The notes: generated by a model not told the origin, from the sequence alone. 64,000 nucleotides of DNA from Gammaproteobacteria bacterium RIFOXYD12_FULL_61_37 (GCA_001801995.1 MGZB01000010.1:1-64000); one strand, 5' to 3'; positions 49,328 to 60,700 are shown, counted from the first letter of the stretch. Translations and numbers: made by a program.

Positions 49328-49900
49328 ATGAAAAACCAGTGGCACCTATCGCTCTGCCTGGCCTTACCCCTATTAGCCAACAGTGTTCCGTCTCTCGCGG
49401 ATGGGCGGGAGAGTTACGTGATGGACAAATGGGCCGCGCAACCAGCCCCAGGGGTGGAGCCGGCCGGCAATCCCCGCTATACGGCGTCCTGCGGGAGTTG
49501 CCACTTTCCCTACCAGCCCGGTCTCCTGCCGGCCCAGTCCTGGGAAAGGTTGATGGGAGGCTTGTCGAAGCACTTTGGCGACAACGCGGAGCTTCCGCCG
49601 GAGGAGCTGAATTCCATCCGGAATTATCTGCTGAACAACGCCGCTGGGAGGACAAACTCAGCGGTGTCGGCCGAAATGTTGTCGAGCCTGCCCCCAGGCG
49701 AACCCCCGTTGCGCATCAGTGAACTGCCCTATTTCGTCAAGGAACACGCCAAGGTCGATGCGCAAGGGGTGAAGGACAATCCCGAGATCCGCTCCTTCAG
49801 CAGTTGCAATGTCTGTCATACCCGTGCGGCCGAGGGCTCGTACAGCGAGGGCGAGGTCCACATACCCACCGCCCGGCACAAGGCAGAAAAGCCGTTATGA
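49328..49900 (+). CDS. Periplasmic dihaem cytochrome c
   Basis: A 190-residue secreted protein with a signal peptide (HLSLCLALPLLANSVPSLA). Two c-type haem sites are visible, CGSCH in the first third and CNVCH near the C-terminus, as in the DHC family. FPYQPGLLPAQSWERLMGGL and LSKHFGDNAELPPEELNSIR match that family too. It probably shuttles electrons in the periplasm; partner unknown. The ATG at 49328 has a GATGAGG site. Haem insertion would depend on the ccm genes 5 kb downstream. Confidence 0.85.
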   Translation: MKNQWHLSLCLALPLLANSVPSLADGRESYVMDKWAAQPAPGVEPAGNPRYTASCGSCHFPYQPGLLPAQSWERLMGGLSKHFGDNAELPPEELNSIRNYLLNNAAGRTNSAVSAEMLSSLPPGEPPLRISELPYFVKEHAKVDAQGVKDNPEIRSFSSCNVCHTRAAEGSYSEGEVHIPTARHKAEKPL

Positions 49901-49915
49901 CCTAAATTTCTCAAA

Positions 49916-50052
49916 TCTAACCGCAAAGCGCGCAAAGTACGCCAAGATTACAACAGCTTATCCATAGGTCTTCTCAAACCAGATCGATGAGTAAATGAAT
50001 GATCGCAACCCATCGTTTTTCTTCGTGTTCTTTGCGTCCTTTGCGGTTGAAT
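49916..50052. repeat. Dispersed ~129-139-bp element, copy C
   Basis: Left end TCTAACCGCAAAGCGCGCAA, right end TTTGCGTCCTTTGCGGTTGA. Fills most of the gap between the cytochrome gene and purL. The other copies are at 13191, 45704 and 63562. Confidence 0.75.
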
Positions 50053-50199
50053 GCAAGATTTAGACGAACCTTGCCGTCCAGCAGTTTGAGGCCGGCGATC
50101 CGGTTTGCCCCGTCTTCAAGGGGTTTGAGGTATCCCGGCTGCATCCGGTTACGAATGTGGGATAATGCGTGATCCATTCATTCAGCAGACGGTTACAGC

Positions 50200-53100
50200 A
50201 TGCTCATCCTACGTGGCGCCCCTGCCTTTTCCGATTTCCGATTGAAGAAACTGGAGCGGAGGGTTTCCGAGGCCCTGGGCCGGCCGGTTGGGATCTATGC
50301 CGAGTTCATGCATTTCGCGGAACTGAGCCAGTCGCTGAATGAGGCGGAAAAGCTGGTACTGGCGCAACTGCTGCGTTACGGCCCCGCCTTGCCGCCGCAC
50401 GAACCCGCCGGGGATCTGCTGCTGGTGACGCCGCGTCCGGGGACCATCTCGCCCTGGTCTTCCAAGGCCACCGACATCGCCCGCAACTGTGGGCTGGAGA
50501 AGATCGAGCGGCTGGAACGGGGGATCGCCTATTACCTCGACGGGGAAAATACCCCCCTGTCGGGGGCCGAGATCGAGAGTGTCACCGGGCTGCTCCACGA
50601 CCGCATGACGGAGCGGGTCTGGCTGGAAACGGGCGAGGCCGGGGCATTGTTCAGCCACGCGCAGCCCAAGCCCAGCATCAGCGTCGATGTCATCGGCGGG
50701 GGACGGGAAGCCCTGGCGAAGGCGGACGGCGAGTTGGGGCTGGCCCTGTCGGACGACGAGATCGACTATCTGGTGGAGAGCTTCCAGTCCCTGGGGCGCA
50801 ACCCCACCGACGTGGAGCTGATGATGTTCGCCCAGGCGAACTCGGAGCATTGCCGCCACAAAATCTTCAACGCTGCTTGGGTCATCGATGGCGTTCCCCG
50901 CGAGCACTCCCTGTTCAGCATGATCCGCAACACCACCGAGCGGTCCCCCGAGGGGGTACTCTCGGCCTACAAGGACAATGCGGCCGTCATTGCCGGGCGT
51001 CGCGGGCGCCGCTTCATGCCCGACCCGCACACAGGCGCCTATGGCCACACCAGCGAGGCCATCCACCTCCTGATGAAGGTGGAGACCCATAACCATCCCA
51101 CTGCCATCTCGCCCGATCCGGGCGCGGCCACGGGCTCCGGCGGCGAGATCCGCGACGAGGGGGCGACCGGACGCGGCGCCAAGCCCAAGGCGGGACTTTG
51201 CGGCTTTTCGGTCTCCAATCTGCGCATCCCCGGTTTCGAGCAGCCCTGGGAGCGGGACCACGGCAAGCCGGACCGGATCGTCTCGGCCCTGGAGATCATG
51301 CTGGAGGGGCCGATCGGCTCCGCCGCCTTCAACAACGAATTCGGCCGTCCCAACCTCTGCGGCTACTTCCGCACCTTCGAGGATTCCGTGCCGGGACCGG
51401 ACGGCGAAGAGCTGCGCGGCTACCACAAGCCGATCATGCTGGCCGGCGGCCTGGGCAACATCCGCGAGCAGCATATCGAGAAGCGATCCTTCCCGGCCGA
51501 GACCCCTCTGGTGGTCCTGGGCGGTCCGGCGATGCTGATCGGCCTGGGCGGCGGCGCGGCCTCCTCCATGGCCTCCGGCGCTTCGGCGGAGGACCTGGAC
51601 TTTGCCTCGGTGCAGCGGGCCAATGCCGAGATGGAACGCCGCTGCCAGGAGGTCATCGACCGCTGCTGGGCGCGGGGCGAGGCCAACCCCATCCTCTTCA
51701 TCCACGACGTGGGGGCGGGCGGGCTTTCCAACGCCCTGCCGGAACTGGTCCATGACGCCGGACGCGGCGGGCGTTTCGAACTGCGGGCCGTGCCCAACGA
51801 CGACCGGGGCATGTCGCCCATGGAGATCTGGTGCAACGAATCCCAGGAACGCTATGTCATGGCCATCGACGCCGAACGCCTGGACGAGTTCACGGCGATC
51901 TGCGAACGCGAGCGCTGCCCCTGCGCGGTGGCCGGTTACGCCACCGAGGAAGAGAATCTCGTGCTGGGCGACGGCCACTTCGAGAACAACCCCATCGACA
52001 TGGCCATGCCGCTGTTGTTCGGCAAACCGCCGCGCATGCTGCGGGACGTGCGCCACCGTCCATTCCACAAGCCCGAGCTGGCCCTGGACGGCATCGGCCT
52101 GAAGGAAGCGGCACTGCGGGTGCTGCGGCTGCCGGCCGTGGCGGACAAAACCTTCCTCATCACCATCGGCGACCGCACCATTACCGGCATGGTGGCACGC
52201 GATCAGATGGTGGGTCCCTGGCAGGTGCCGGTGGCCGACTGTGCCGTCACCCTGGCCGATTACATGGGCTATCAGGGCGAGGCCATGGCCCTGGGCGAGC
52301 GCACCCCGCTGGCCCTGCTCGATGCCCCCGCTTCCGGCCGCATGGCCATCGGCGAGGCCATCACCAACATCGCCGCCGCCGACATCGACCGGATCGGCGA
52401 TATCAAGCTCTCCGCCAACTGGATGGCCGCCGCCGGCCATCCGGGCGAGGATGCCAATCTCTACGAGACCGTGCGGGCGGTGGGTCTGGAACTCTGCCCC
52501 CGGCTGGGCATCGCCGTGCCCGTGGGCAAAGACTCCATGAGCATGAAGACGGTGTGGCAGCAAGAGGGCAAGAGCCGGCGCATGACCGCACCCCTGTCGC
52601 TCATCGTCACCGCCTTTGCCCCGGTGCGGAGCGCACGCAACACCCTGACGCCCCAACTGCGCACCGATCAGGGCGACACCGACCTGATCCTGATCGACCT
52701 GGGCAAGGGCCGCAACCGGCTCGGGGCCTCCGCCCTGGCCCAGGTCCACAACCAAACCGGCCGCCAGGGGCCGGACCTGGACGACCCGGACATGCTGATC
52801 CGCTTCTTCGACGAACTGAGGTCGCTGAAGCGGGACGGGCGGCTCCTCGCCTACCACGACCGTTCCGACGGCGGCCTCTTCGTCACCCTCTGCGAGATGG
52901 CCTTCGCCGGCCATTGCGGCCTCTCCATCGAGCTGGACGACCTGGGCGAAGACGATCTCGCGGCCCTCTTCGCCGAGGAGCTGGGGGCGGTGATCCAGGT
53001 GCGCCACAACGATACGGACGAGGTCCTGATGCGGCTGCGCGAAGCGGAGTTGGGCCACCACAGTCACGTCATCGGCACCCACGGCGACGACGGCCATCTG

Positions 53101-54090
53101 ACCTTCACCCGCGCCGGGCACCCGGTCTTCCGGGCCGAAAGGACCGAACTGCACAGGGCCTGGCGCGAGACCAGCTTCCAGATGCAATCCCTGCGCGACA
53201 ACCCCGAGTGCGCCCTGGAAGAACACCGGCGCATCGATGACCGGAACGACCCCGGCCTCGCCGCCTCCCTGCGCTTCGACCCGGAGGACGACATCGCCGC
53301 TCCCATGATCGCCTCCGGCATCAGGCCGCCCCTGGCCATCCTGCGCGAGCAGGGCGTCAACGGCCAGGTCGAAATGGCCGCCGCCTTCGACCGGGCCGGC
53401 TTCGAATGCGTCGATGTCCACATGTCCGACATCCTGGCTGGACGGGTCTCCCTGGACCGCTTCAAGGGGCTGGCCGCCTGCGGCGGCTTCTCCTACGGGG
53501 ATGTCCTGGGGGCCGGAGAGGGCTGGGCCAAATCGATCCTGTTCAATTCACTGGCGCGCGACCAGTTCCAAGCCTTCTTCGAACGCCCGGACAGCTTCAC
53601 ACTCGGCATCTGCAACGGCTGCCAGATGCTCTCCAACCTGCACGAACTGATCCCCGGCACGGCCCACTGGCCCCATTTCGTCCGCAACCGGTCCGAACAG
53701 TTCGAGGCCCGCTTCGTCATGGTCGAGGTGATGGAATCACCCTCCATCCTCCTGCACGGCATGGCCGGTTCCCGCATGCCCATCGCCGTCGCCCACGGCG
53801 AAGGCAGGGCGGAGTTCCGCGACGAACACCACCGCCGCGCCGCCGATCCCTACACCGCCCTGCGCTTTGTGGAGAACAGCGGCGAACCCGCCCAACGCTA
53901 CCCCGCCAACCCCAACGGCTCCCCTGGCGGCGTGACCGGATTCTGCAACCAGGACGGGCGCGTGACCGTGCTCATGCCCCACCCCGAACGGGTCTTCCGC
54001 AGCGTCCAGCACTCCTGGCACCCCGGCGACTGGGGCGAAGACGGACCCTGGATGCGGTTGTTCCGCAATGCCAGGCTGTGGATAGGGTGA
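50200..54090 (+). CDS. purL: Phosphoribosylformylglycinamidine synthase, large fused form
   Basis: This 1296-residue purine biosynthesis enzyme converts FGAR and glutamine to FGAM with ATP. It has the N-terminal PurS-like domain, a linker, two AIRS-like halves ([50 protein letters not shown]), and a C-terminal class I glutamine amidotransferase with the nucleophile in [20 protein letters not shown] and His/Glu in [10 protein letters not shown]. The length and fused amidotransferase are the gammaproteobacterial type. All active-site parts are intact. No purine riboswitch or PurR box was identified upstream. Confidence 0.96.
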   Translation: MLILRGAPAFSDFRLKKLERRVSEALGRPVGIYAEFMHFAELSQSLNEAEKLVLAQLLRYGPALPPHEPAGDLLLVTPRPGTISPWSSKATDIARNCGLEKIERLERGIAYYLDGENTPLSGAEIESVTGLLHDRMTERVWLETGEAGALFSHAQPKPSISVDVIGGGREALAKADGELGLALSDDEIDYLVESFQSLGRNPTDVELMMFAQANSEHCRHKIFNAAWVIDGVPREHSLFSMIRNTTERSPEGVLSAYKDNAAVIAGRRGRRFMPDPHTGAYGHTSEAIHLLMKVETHNHPTAISPDPGAATGSGGEIRDEGATGRGAKPKAGLCGFSVSNLRIPGFEQPWERDHGKPDRIVSALEIMLEGPIGSAAFNNEFGRPNLCGYFRTFEDSVPGPDGEELRGYHKPIMLAGGLGNIREQHIEKRSFPAETPLVVLGGPAMLIGLGGGAASSMASGASAEDLDFASVQRANAEMERRCQEVIDRCWARGEANPILFIHDVGAGGLSNALPELVHDAGRGGRFELRAVPNDDRGMSPMEIWCNESQERYVMAIDAERLDEFTAICERERCPCAVAGYATEEENLVLGDGHFENNPIDMAMPLLFGKPPRMLRDVRHRPFHKPELALDGIGLKEAALRVLRLPAVADKTFLITIGDRTITGMVARDQMVGPWQVPVADCAVTLADYMGYQGEAMALGERTPLALLDAPASGRMAIGEAITNIAAADIDRIGDIKLSANWMAAAGHPGEDANLYETVRAVGLELCPRLGIAVPVGKDSMSMKTVWQQEGKSRRMTAPLSLIVTAFAPVRSARNTLTPQLRTDQGDTDLILIDLGKGRNRLGASALAQVHNQTGRQGPDLDDPDMLIRFFDELRSLKRDGRLLAYHDRSDGGLFVTLCEMAFAGHCGLSIELDDLGEDDLAALFAEELGAVIQVRHNDTDEVLMRLREAELGHHSHVIGTHGDDGHLTFTRAGHPVFRAERTELHRAWRETSFQMQSLRDNPECALEEHRRIDDRNDPGLAASLRFDPEDDIAAPMIASGIRPPLAILREQGVNGQVEMAAAFDRAGFECVDVHMSDILAGRVSLDRFKGLAACGGFSYGDVLGAGEGWAKSILFNSLARDQFQAFFERPDSFTLGICNGCQMLSNLHELIPGTAHWPHFVRNRSEQFEARFVMVEVMESPSILLHGMAGSRMPIAVAHGEGRAEFRDEHHRRAADPYTALRFVENSGEPAQRYPANPNGSPGGVTGFCNQDGRVTVLMPHPERVFRSVQHSWHPGDWGEDGPWMRLFRNARLWIG

Positions 54091-54118
54091 AACCCGGATT
54101 TGGTGTAGTGCGGGCTTT

Positions 54119-54279
54119 AGGGCTCCGGAAAAAATAAATCGTCCCATCTTGCTTGTCCTGTTGTCCGGCTTCTGTGTTGCGGCAAGCGTTACATAGGCCC
54201 GCTATGCGCCGCTTGCCGCGCCTTGAATCCGGACAACAATCCGGCGCAATACGGGGCGATTTATTTTTTCCGAAGCCCT
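54119..54279. mobile_element. 161-bp MITE-like element with 27-bp terminal inverted repeats
   Basis: AGGGCTCCGGAAAAAATAAA at the left end (54119-54145) is mirrored at the right (54253-54279) with only two mismatches over 27 bases. Inside are further nested inverted repeats: TGTTGTCCGG/CCGGACAACA and GCGGCAAGCG/CGCTTGCCGC. No coding capacity. It lies in the 337-base gap between purL and ccmA and may also end purL transcription. Confidence 0.8.
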
Positions 54280-54427
54280 TAATTCAGAGGCCGCACTGAG
54301 AATATCCCCCCCAGTAGCGAGGGCAGCGGCGGGCAAGGCGTATCTTCATAACCTCCCGCCCCTGCCCGAGGGATTTCCCCCCGAATCTCGGTTAGAATGG
54401 CCGCCACCTTTCCAGCCTGACCTACCG

Positions 54428-55051
54428 ATGCTCGAAGTCTCCCATCTCTCCTGCGTGCGTGGCGACCGGCAACTGTTCCGGGAGATCGGTTTTACCCTGG
54501 AGGCGGGGGAACTGCTCTACCTGCACGGCCATAACGGCAGCGGCAAGACGACCTTGTTGCGCGCGGTCTGCGGTCTGATCCTGCCCGACGAGGGTGAGGT
54601 GCGCTGGAAGGGGCAGAATGTCCGCGCCCTGCACGAGGATTTCACTCAAGAAGTGCTCTATCTGGGCCACAAGAACGGCATCAAGGGCGACCTGACCGGG
54701 GTCGAGAACCTGCGCATCGCCGCCATCCTGGATGGATTCGAGGTCAGCGAGAAGACAGCTTGGGATGCCCTGGAGCGCATCGGCCTGGACGGTCACGAGG
54801 ACCTGCCGGCCAAGGTCCTCTCGCAAGGCCAGCAACGGCGCGTCGCCCTGTCGCGGCTGCTGGTGAACCGGGCCAAGCTGTGGGTGCTGGACGAGCCTTT
54901 CGTGGCCCTGGACAAGGCAGCGGTGGAGCTGTTGCAGTCCGTGATCCGCGACCATCTGGCCGCCGGGGGCATGGTGGTCCTGACCACACATCAGGAGGTC
55001 CCCCTGACCTCCGGCCACTCGAAGCATCTAAAACTGGGCTGGCGGGGTTGA
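54428..55051 (+). CDS. ccmA: Haem exporter ATP-binding protein CcmA
   Basis: 207 residues. The ATPase of the CcmABCD complex releases holo-CcmE for cytochrome c maturation. Walker A is YLHGHNGSGKTTLLRAVCGL, the signature LSQGQQRRVALSRLL, and Walker B LWVLDEPFVALDKAAVELLQ. LYLGHKNGIKGDLTGVENLR is specific to CcmA. The stop is 4 bases before ccmB. First gene of the ccm operon. Confidence 0.95.
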   Translation: MLEVSHLSCVRGDRQLFREIGFTLEAGELLYLHGHNGSGKTTLLRAVCGLILPDEGEVRWKGQNVRALHEDFTQEVLYLGHKNGIKGDLTGVENLRIAAILDGFEVSEKTAWDALERIGLDGHEDLPAKVLSQGQQRRVALSRLLVNRAKLWVLDEPFVALDKAAVELLQSVIRDHLAAGGMVVLTTHQEVPLTSGHSKHLKLGWRG

Positions 55052-55055
55052 CGGC

Positions 55056-55724
55056 ATGTTGAAGGTCTTCTTTTGGATCATCCGCCGCGACCTGCTATTG
55101 GCCATGCGCCGCCGCACCGATATCTTCACGACGCTGTTCTTTTTCATCATCGTGGTCAGTCTCTTTCCCTTGGGCATCGGCCCGGAACTGGACATTCTCC
55201 GCAAGATCGCGCCGGGGGTGGTCTGGGTGGCGGCCCTGCTGGCCTCGATGCTGGCCTTGGAACGCCTGTTCGCGGTCGATTACGCCGACGGGGCGCTGGA
55301 ACAGATGCTGCTGACGCCGCAACCTGTTTCATTGCTGGTGATCGGCAAGGTCTTCGCCCACTGGCTGGTCACCGGCGCGCCGCTGGTGGTGATGGCGCCG
55401 CTGCTGGGCCTGCAATACGACCTCTCTGCCGACGCCTTGGGCGTGTTGCTGCTCTCGCTGCTGCTCGGCACTCCCACCCTGAGCCTGATCGGCGCCATCG
55501 GCGCGGCCCTGACCCTGGGCTTGCGCGGCGGCGGAGTGCTGGTCTCCCTGCTGGTATTGCCCCTCTATATTCCGGTCCTGATCTTCGGCGCCGGAGCGGT
55601 GGAGGCCAGCGCCTCGGGACTGGGAGCTGAGAGCCATCTATCGATGCTGGGGGCCATCCTGCTGGCGTCGCTGCTGCTCGCCCCCATCGCCACGGCGGCG
55701 GCCTTGCGGGTGTCGGTGGAATAA
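55056..55724 (+). CDS. ccmB: Haem exporter membrane protein CcmB
   Basis: A 222-residue inner-membrane protein with six helices. FFWIIRRDLLLAMRRRTDIF opens the protein, then GIGPELDILRKIAPGVVWVA, LERLFAVDYADGALEQMLLT and LGTPTLSLIGAIGAALTLGL follow, all characteristic of CcmB. It forms the membrane part of CcmA2BCD. A 193-base gap with a hairpin separates it from ccmC, unusual in this operon. Confidence 0.94.
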   Translation: MLKVFFWIIRRDLLLAMRRRTDIFTTLFFFIIVVSLFPLGIGPELDILRKIAPGVVWVAALLASMLALERLFAVDYADGALEQMLLTPQPVSLLVIGKVFAHWLVTGAPLVVMAPLLGLQYDLSADALGVLLLSLLLGTPTLSLIGAIGAALTLGLRGGGVLVSLLVLPLYIPVLIFGAGAVEASASGLGAESHLSMLGAILLASLLLAPIATAAALRVSVE

Positions 55725-55853
55725 TCCGGTGCCGCCGGGGCTATCACCCTACTAAAGGCCGTTTTACACCCCGGTCCTTCTGGGTTAGGCTCCCCGGACT
55801 CGCGAATGGCGGGCCACTTACCAACCGAATCAAAAGAAAAGAATTGACGGTGC

Positions 55854-55879
55854 GTAGGTCGGCCTTCAGCCCGGCCTAC
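55854..55879. repeat. Hairpin between ccmB and ccmC
   Basis: GTAGGTCGG pairs with CCGGCCTAC around CTTCAGC. Intergenic palindrome of the common 'GTAGGCCGGGCT' type; no T-tract, so probably a repeat, possibly an attenuator within the ccm operon. Confidence 0.5.
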
Positions 55880-55917
55880 GGAACGATGCGTATCCCTGTA
55901 TTTTCACGGTAACAAAC

Positions 55918-56673
55918 ATGAACTCGCGTCTGATCAACTGGTTCAAATTCTCCTCCCCGGCCAGCTTTTATCCCCTGGCGGGGCGCATGATCCCCTGGTT
56001 CAAGTGGATCGCGGTGATTCTGATCGCCATCGGCCTCTACATGAGCTTCTTCGTCGCCCCGGCCGACTACAAGCAGGGTGAGGGCTACCGGATCATCTTC
56101 ATCCATGTCCCGGCCTCCTGGATGTCCATGTTCATCTATGTGGTCATGGCGGTCTGGTCCGGCACCGGCCTGGTCTTCAACACCCGCCTTTCGTCCATGA
56201 TGGCCCAGGCCCTGGCGCCGACCGGCGCCCTCTTCGCCTTCCTCTCCCTCTGGACCGGCGCCTTCTGGGGCAAGCCCATGTGGGGCGCCTGGTGGGTCTG
56301 GGATGCCCGGCTCACCTCGGAACTGATCCTGTTGTTTCTCTACATCGGCTTCATGGCGTTGCAAGGGGCCATCGACGACCCGCGCCGCGCCGATCGCGCG
56401 GGGGCCATCCTGGCTCTGGTGGGGGTGGTCAACGTGCCGATCATCTATTACTCGGTCAAATGGTGGAACACCCTGCACCAGGGGGCCAGCGTCAAGGTTG
56501 GCGGCGGCGGCAGCTCCATGGCCGCGACCATGCTGATTACCATGCTGATCATGGCGCTGGGCTTTTGGGCCTATTCCATCGCCACGACCCTGAGCCGGGC
56601 CCGCTGCATCATCCTGGAGCGCGAGCGTAACAGCACCTGGGTGCGGGAACTGGTGGAGAATCGCCGTGGATAA
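55918..56673 (+). CDS. ccmC: Haem-handling membrane protein CcmC
   Basis: A 251-residue six-helix membrane protein that loads haem onto CcmE. The tryptophan-rich WWD motif is present as GAWWVWDARLTSELILLFLY. The periplasmic His ligands lie in IIFIHVPASWMSMFIY and VKWWNTLHQGASVKV. Its stop overlaps ccmD by several bases. Confidence 0.95.
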   Translation: MNSRLINWFKFSSPASFYPLAGRMIPWFKWIAVILIAIGLYMSFFVAPADYKQGEGYRIIFIHVPASWMSMFIYVVMAVWSGTGLVFNTRLSSMMAQALAPTGALFAFLSLWTGAFWGKPMWGAWWVWDARLTSELILLFLYIGFMALQGAIDDPRRADRAGAILALVGVVNVPIIYYSVKWWNTLHQGASVKVGGGGSSMAATMLITMLIMALGFWAYSIATTLSRARCIILERERNSTWVRELVENRRG

Positions 56674-56842
56674 GGTCATCGAATTTCTGAATATGGGCGG
56701 CTACGCCCTCTATGTCTGGGGCTCCTTCGGGATGACAGCCCTGCTGATGCTGGCCGAACCCCTTCTGCTGCGCGCCCGCCATCGCGAGATCCTGCGCCGC
56801 GTCGCCCGTATCGCCCGCATGAACAACGAGGAGAGAACATGA
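56666..56842 (+). CDS. ccmD: CcmD, small membrane subunit of the haem exporter
   Basis: From the GTG at 56666 the 58-residue product has [20 protein letters not shown], then [20 protein letters not shown] and a basic end. One membrane helix after the MGGYAxYVW motif followed by a positive tail is typical of CcmD. It overlaps ccmC (8 bases) and ccmE (ATGA). It is needed for release of holo-CcmE. Confidence 0.9.
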   Translation: MDKVIEFLNMGGYALYVWGSFGMTALLMLAEPLLLRARHREILRRVARIARMNNEERT

Positions 56843-57300
56843 AAGGCCGCCACAAACGCCTGGTTTTCCTGATCGCCGGACTGGCCGCCCTGGGCGGCAT
56901 CACCGCCCTGGTGCTCAATGCCCTGCAAGGCAACCTCTCCTACTTCTTCTCCCCCACGGAGGTGGCCGAGGGCAAGGCGCCCGCCGATCACCTCTTCCGG
57001 CTTGGAGGGCTGGTCGAGAAGGGTTCACTGAAACGGGGCGAGGGTCTGACGGTCACCTTCACTGTGACAGACAACCTCAAAAAGATCACCGTCAGCTACA
57101 CCGGCATCCTCCCCGACCTCTTCAAGGAAGGCCAGGGAGTCATCGCCCAAGGCAAGCTGGGCGCCGGCGGCGTCTTCATGGCCCAGGAGGTCCTGGCCAA
57201 GCACGACGAAAACTACATGCCGCCGGAAGTGGCCGACGCCTTGCAGAAGGGCCATCAGGAAGGGGTGAAAGCCATGCAGCAGGGACCGGAGAGCAAATGA
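56839..57300 (+). CDS. ccmE: Cytochrome c-type biogenesis haem chaperone CcmE
   Basis: 153 residues: an N-terminal membrane anchor ([20 protein letters not shown]), then the OB-fold with [17 protein letters not shown] and [20 protein letters not shown]. The haem-binding His is in [14 protein letters not shown]. All residues expected for a functional chaperone are present. The operon stops here: ccmF, ccmG, ccmH and ccmI are not in the window, so the second half must be elsewhere. Confidence 0.95.
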   Translation: MKGRHKRLVFLIAGLAALGGITALVLNALQGNLSYFFSPTEVAEGKAPADHLFRLGGLVEKGSLKRGEGLTVTFTVTDNLKKITVSYTGILPDLFKEGQGVIAQGKLGAGGVFMAQEVLAKHDENYMPPEVADALQKGHQEGVKAMQQGPESK

Positions 57301-57330
57301 TCGTTCCCACGCGAGTCTGGGAACGATCAG
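57299..57330. repeat. Palindrome GATCGTTCCCA...TGGGAACGATC after ccmE
   Basis: TGATCGTTCCCA pairs perfectly with TGGGAACGATCA around CGCGAGTC. A decayed copy (ATCGTTCCCACG...GGGACGCTCGAT) lies at about 57671-57705, so the small gene between them is bracketed by the same repeat. Another hairpin (CCCTCCCCCTAGGGGGAGGG) lies at about 57405-57425. Confidence 0.7.
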
Positions 57331-57452
57331 GCAAAGACCAAGCCATTTGGTCACGCAATGGCTTTCATGCTTACCGTGAAAATACGCGAAGCACTTTTGC
57401 CCCCTCCCCCTAGGGGGAGGGTTGGGGAGGGGCAACGATCAGGGCGACCGAA

Positions 57453-57662
57453 ATGAGAGATGAATATGACTTCAGCAATGCCGAACAGGGCAGATTCCAT
57501 AGGCCACTCGATGAATTGGATATCCCGATATATCTAGACAAGGAAATCAAGGATTATTTCATCCTGAAAATGCGCAGCCAGGGAAAGCCGTTTTCCATAA
57601 ATGAAATTATTAACTCCCTGTTAAAGAAAGACATAGAAATATCCAACCAGCTATCAAGTTAG
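57453..57662 (+). CDS. Small antitoxin-like (CopG/RHH-type) protein, 69 residues
   Basis: Reads MRDEYDFSNAEQGRFHRPLD, then ELDIPIYLDKEIKDYFILKM and SINEIINSLLKKDIEI. The MRxEYDFSxxxxGxFxxP start and IPIYLD..IxxYF middle match small proteins often annotated as antitoxins or CopG-like. No toxin gene accompanies it. It is AT-richer than its neighbours and bracketed by repeats between ccmE and mfd, suggesting insertion. Confidence 0.7.
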   Translation: MRDEYDFSNAEQGRFHRPLDELDIPIYLDKEIKDYFILKMRSQGKPFSINEIINSLLKKDIEISNQLSS

Positions 57663-57715
57663 CTTTATTTATCGTTCCCACGCCGGAGCCTGGGGACGCT
57701 CGATCAATGTGAACC

Positions 57716-60700
57716 ATGACCGACTCCCCCTTCTCCCCCACAGTCCCTGCCAAGTCTGGCGATAACCTGCAATGGGGCAATCTCCCCGGCGCTTCCTCTT
57801 CCCTGGCCTTGGCGGGGCTGATCCGCGACTACCCCGGCTCGGTGCTGGTGGTGGCGCCCGATGTGCAGTCGGCGGAGCGGCTGGAGAGCGAGCTGGGTTT
57901 TTTCCTGAACACCCCCGACCTCCCGGTCTTCGGCTTTCCCGATTGGGAGACGCTGCCCTACGATGCCTTTTCGCCCCTGCCGGAGCTGATCTCGCAGCGG
58001 TTGACCTGTCTGCACCGGCTGGCAGGCCTGCGGCGCGGCGCTTTGGTGGCGCCGGTTGGGACCCTGATGCAGCGGGTCTCGCCCCGCGATTTCCTGGACG
58101 CCCGCACCCTGGTCATGGACCAGGGCGACAGGCTCGACATGGCGTCGATCCGCCGGCGGCTGGGCCACGCGGGCTATAGCTGCGTCTCCCAGGTTCTGGC
58201 CCATGGGGAGTTCGCGGTGAGGGGGTCGCTGTTCGACATCTTCCCCATGGGGGCGGACCGGCCCTACCGCATCGATCTGTTCGACAACGAGATCGAGTCG
58301 ATCCGCTTCTTCGACCCGGAGAGCCAGCGTTCCGGCGAGAAGGTGGAGCGCATCCGCATCTATCCGGCGCGGGAGTTCCCCACCGACGAGGAGGCCATCG
58401 CCCGCTTCCGCCAGGCCTGGCGCAACCGGATGGAGGGCGATCCCCAGGCAAGTCCGGTCTATCAGGGGGTGAGCGAGGGTCAGCTCCCCGGCGGGGTGGA
58501 GAACTATCTGCCGCTCTTTTTCGAGGGCCTGGAGACCCTGTTCGACTACCTGCCGGACAACTTCATCAGCGTCACCTTCGCCGAGATACGCGAGCGGGCC
58601 GAGGCCTTCCAGGCCGACCTGCGCCGCCGCCACGAGCAACTGCGCCACGACATCCGCCGCCCCCTGCTGCCGCCTTCCGCCCTCTACCTGGACGTGGACG
58701 AGCTGGTCGCGCGCCTGCGGGGCCAGAGCCAGATCGAGATCCTCGGCACCGAGGTCACAGAGCGCCGCCGGGGCTTCGCCGATTTCCGCAACCACGGGGT
58801 CCGCCCCCTGCCGGACCTGAGCCTCAACCCACGGGCGGCCGATCCGGCGGCGGCCCTGCGGGGATTTCTGGCCAGTTATCCCGGCCGTGTCCTCTTCATC
58901 GCCGAGGGGCCGGGACGGCGGGAACAGTTGCTGGAGACCTTGCAGGGCTACGACATCCGCCCCCCGGTGTTCGAGGGCTGGCAGGCATTCCTCGATGCCA
59001 AGGCCCCCCTCGGCATTGGCGTCGCCCCCATCGAGCAGGGCTTCATCCTGGAGCAGCCGCCCCTGGCGGTCATCCCCGAGGGGTTGCTGCTGGGCGAGCG
59101 GGTGCGCCAGAGCCGCCGCCGACGCAAGACAGCGGAGCGGGATGCTGAACTTATCATCCGTAACCTGACCGAGCTGAACATCGGCGCCCCCGTGGTCCAC
59201 GAGGAACATGGCGTCGGCCGCTATCTCGGCCTGCAAACCCTGACCACGGGCGGGACCCTCAACGAATTCCTGACCCTGGAGTACGCCAACGGCGACAAGC
59301 TCTATGTCCCGGTCGCCTCCCTGCACCTGATCAGCCGCTACACCGGCGTCTCGCCGGAGAACGCCCCGCTGCACCGGCTCGGCAGCGGCCAATGGGAGAA
59401 GGCGCGCAAAAAGGCCGCCGAGAAGGCCCACGACGTGGCCGTCGAGCTGCTGGACATCTACGCCCGGCGCGAGGCCCACCAGGGCCACGCCTTTCCCCCG
59501 GCCGCCGAGGAGTACAGCGCCTTCGCCGCCGCTTTTGAATTCGAGGAGACCCCGGACCAGCAATCGGCCATCGACGCGGTGCTGGCGGACATGGCCAGCC
59601 CCCGTCCCATGGACCGGGTCATCTGCGGCGACGTGGGCTTCGGCAAGACCGAGGTGGCCATGCGCGCCGCCTTCATGGCCGTGCAGGGGGGGCGTCAGGT
59701 GGCCATCCTGGCCCCGACGACGCTGCTGGTGCAGCAGCATTTCGAGAACTTCTCCGACCGCTTCGCCGACTGGCCGGTGCGTGTGGAGAGCCTGTCGCGC
59801 TTCCGCACCGCCAAGCAGCAGACCGAGGTGCTGAAGGGACTGGCCGAGGGGACCATCGACATCGTCGTCGGCACCCACAAGCTCCTGGGCAGCGACATCC
59901 ATTTCAAACGACTGGGGCTGGCCATCATCGACGAGGAGCACCGCTTCGGCGTGCGCCACAAGGAGCGGCTCAAGTCCCTCCGCAGCAGCCTGGACATCCT
60001 GACCCTGACCGCGACGCCCATCCCGCGCACCCTCAACATGGCCATGTCCGGCATGCGCGACCTCTCCATCATCGCCACGCCCCCGGCCTCCCGCCACCCC
60101 ATCAAGACCTTCGTCAGCCAGTGGAGCGACGAACTCATCGTCGAGGCCTGCCGGCGCGAGCTGCGGCGCGGCGGCCAGATCTACTTCCTGCACAACGAGG
60201 TGGACTCCATCGCCGCCATGAGTGACCGCCTCGGCCGGCTGGTGCCCGAGGCGCGGGTCGAGTTCGCCCATGGCCAGATGCGCGAGAGCGCCCTGGAACA
60301 GGTGATGCGCGACTTCTACCACCAGCGTTTCAACCTGCTGGTGAGCACCACCATCATCGAAAGCGGCATCGACGTGCCCAGCGCCAACACCATCATCATC
60401 CACCGCGCCGACAAGCTGGGACTGGCCCAGCTCCATCAACTGCGCGGCCGGGTCGGGCGCTCCCACCACCGCGCCTACGCCTACCTGCTGACCCCGCCGC
60501 CCCAGGCCATGAGCGACGACGCCCGCAAGCGCCTGGAGGCCATCGAGGCACTGGAAGAGCTGGGCGCGGGCTTCACCCTCGCCACCCACGACCTGGAAAT
60601 CCGCGGCGCGGGCGAACTCCTGGGGGACGAGCAGAGCGGCCAGATCCAGGAGATCGGCTTCACCCTCTACACCGAGCTGCTGGAACGGGCCGTCAAGGCC

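Noticed and set aside
50053-50199. Purine riboswitch or PurR operator upstream of purL
   Set aside because: No purine-riboswitch core or PurR-type palindrome was seen; the space is mostly repeat copy C.
50209-53421. Long minus-strand frame opposite purL
   Set aside because: Antisense shadow of purL with repetitive composition and no domain signature.
57704-60589. Long minus-strand frame opposite mfd (and a similar one opposite the hybrid kinase, 33133-36003)
   Set aside because: Same shadow effect in GC-rich codons; the sense frames are unmistakable family members.
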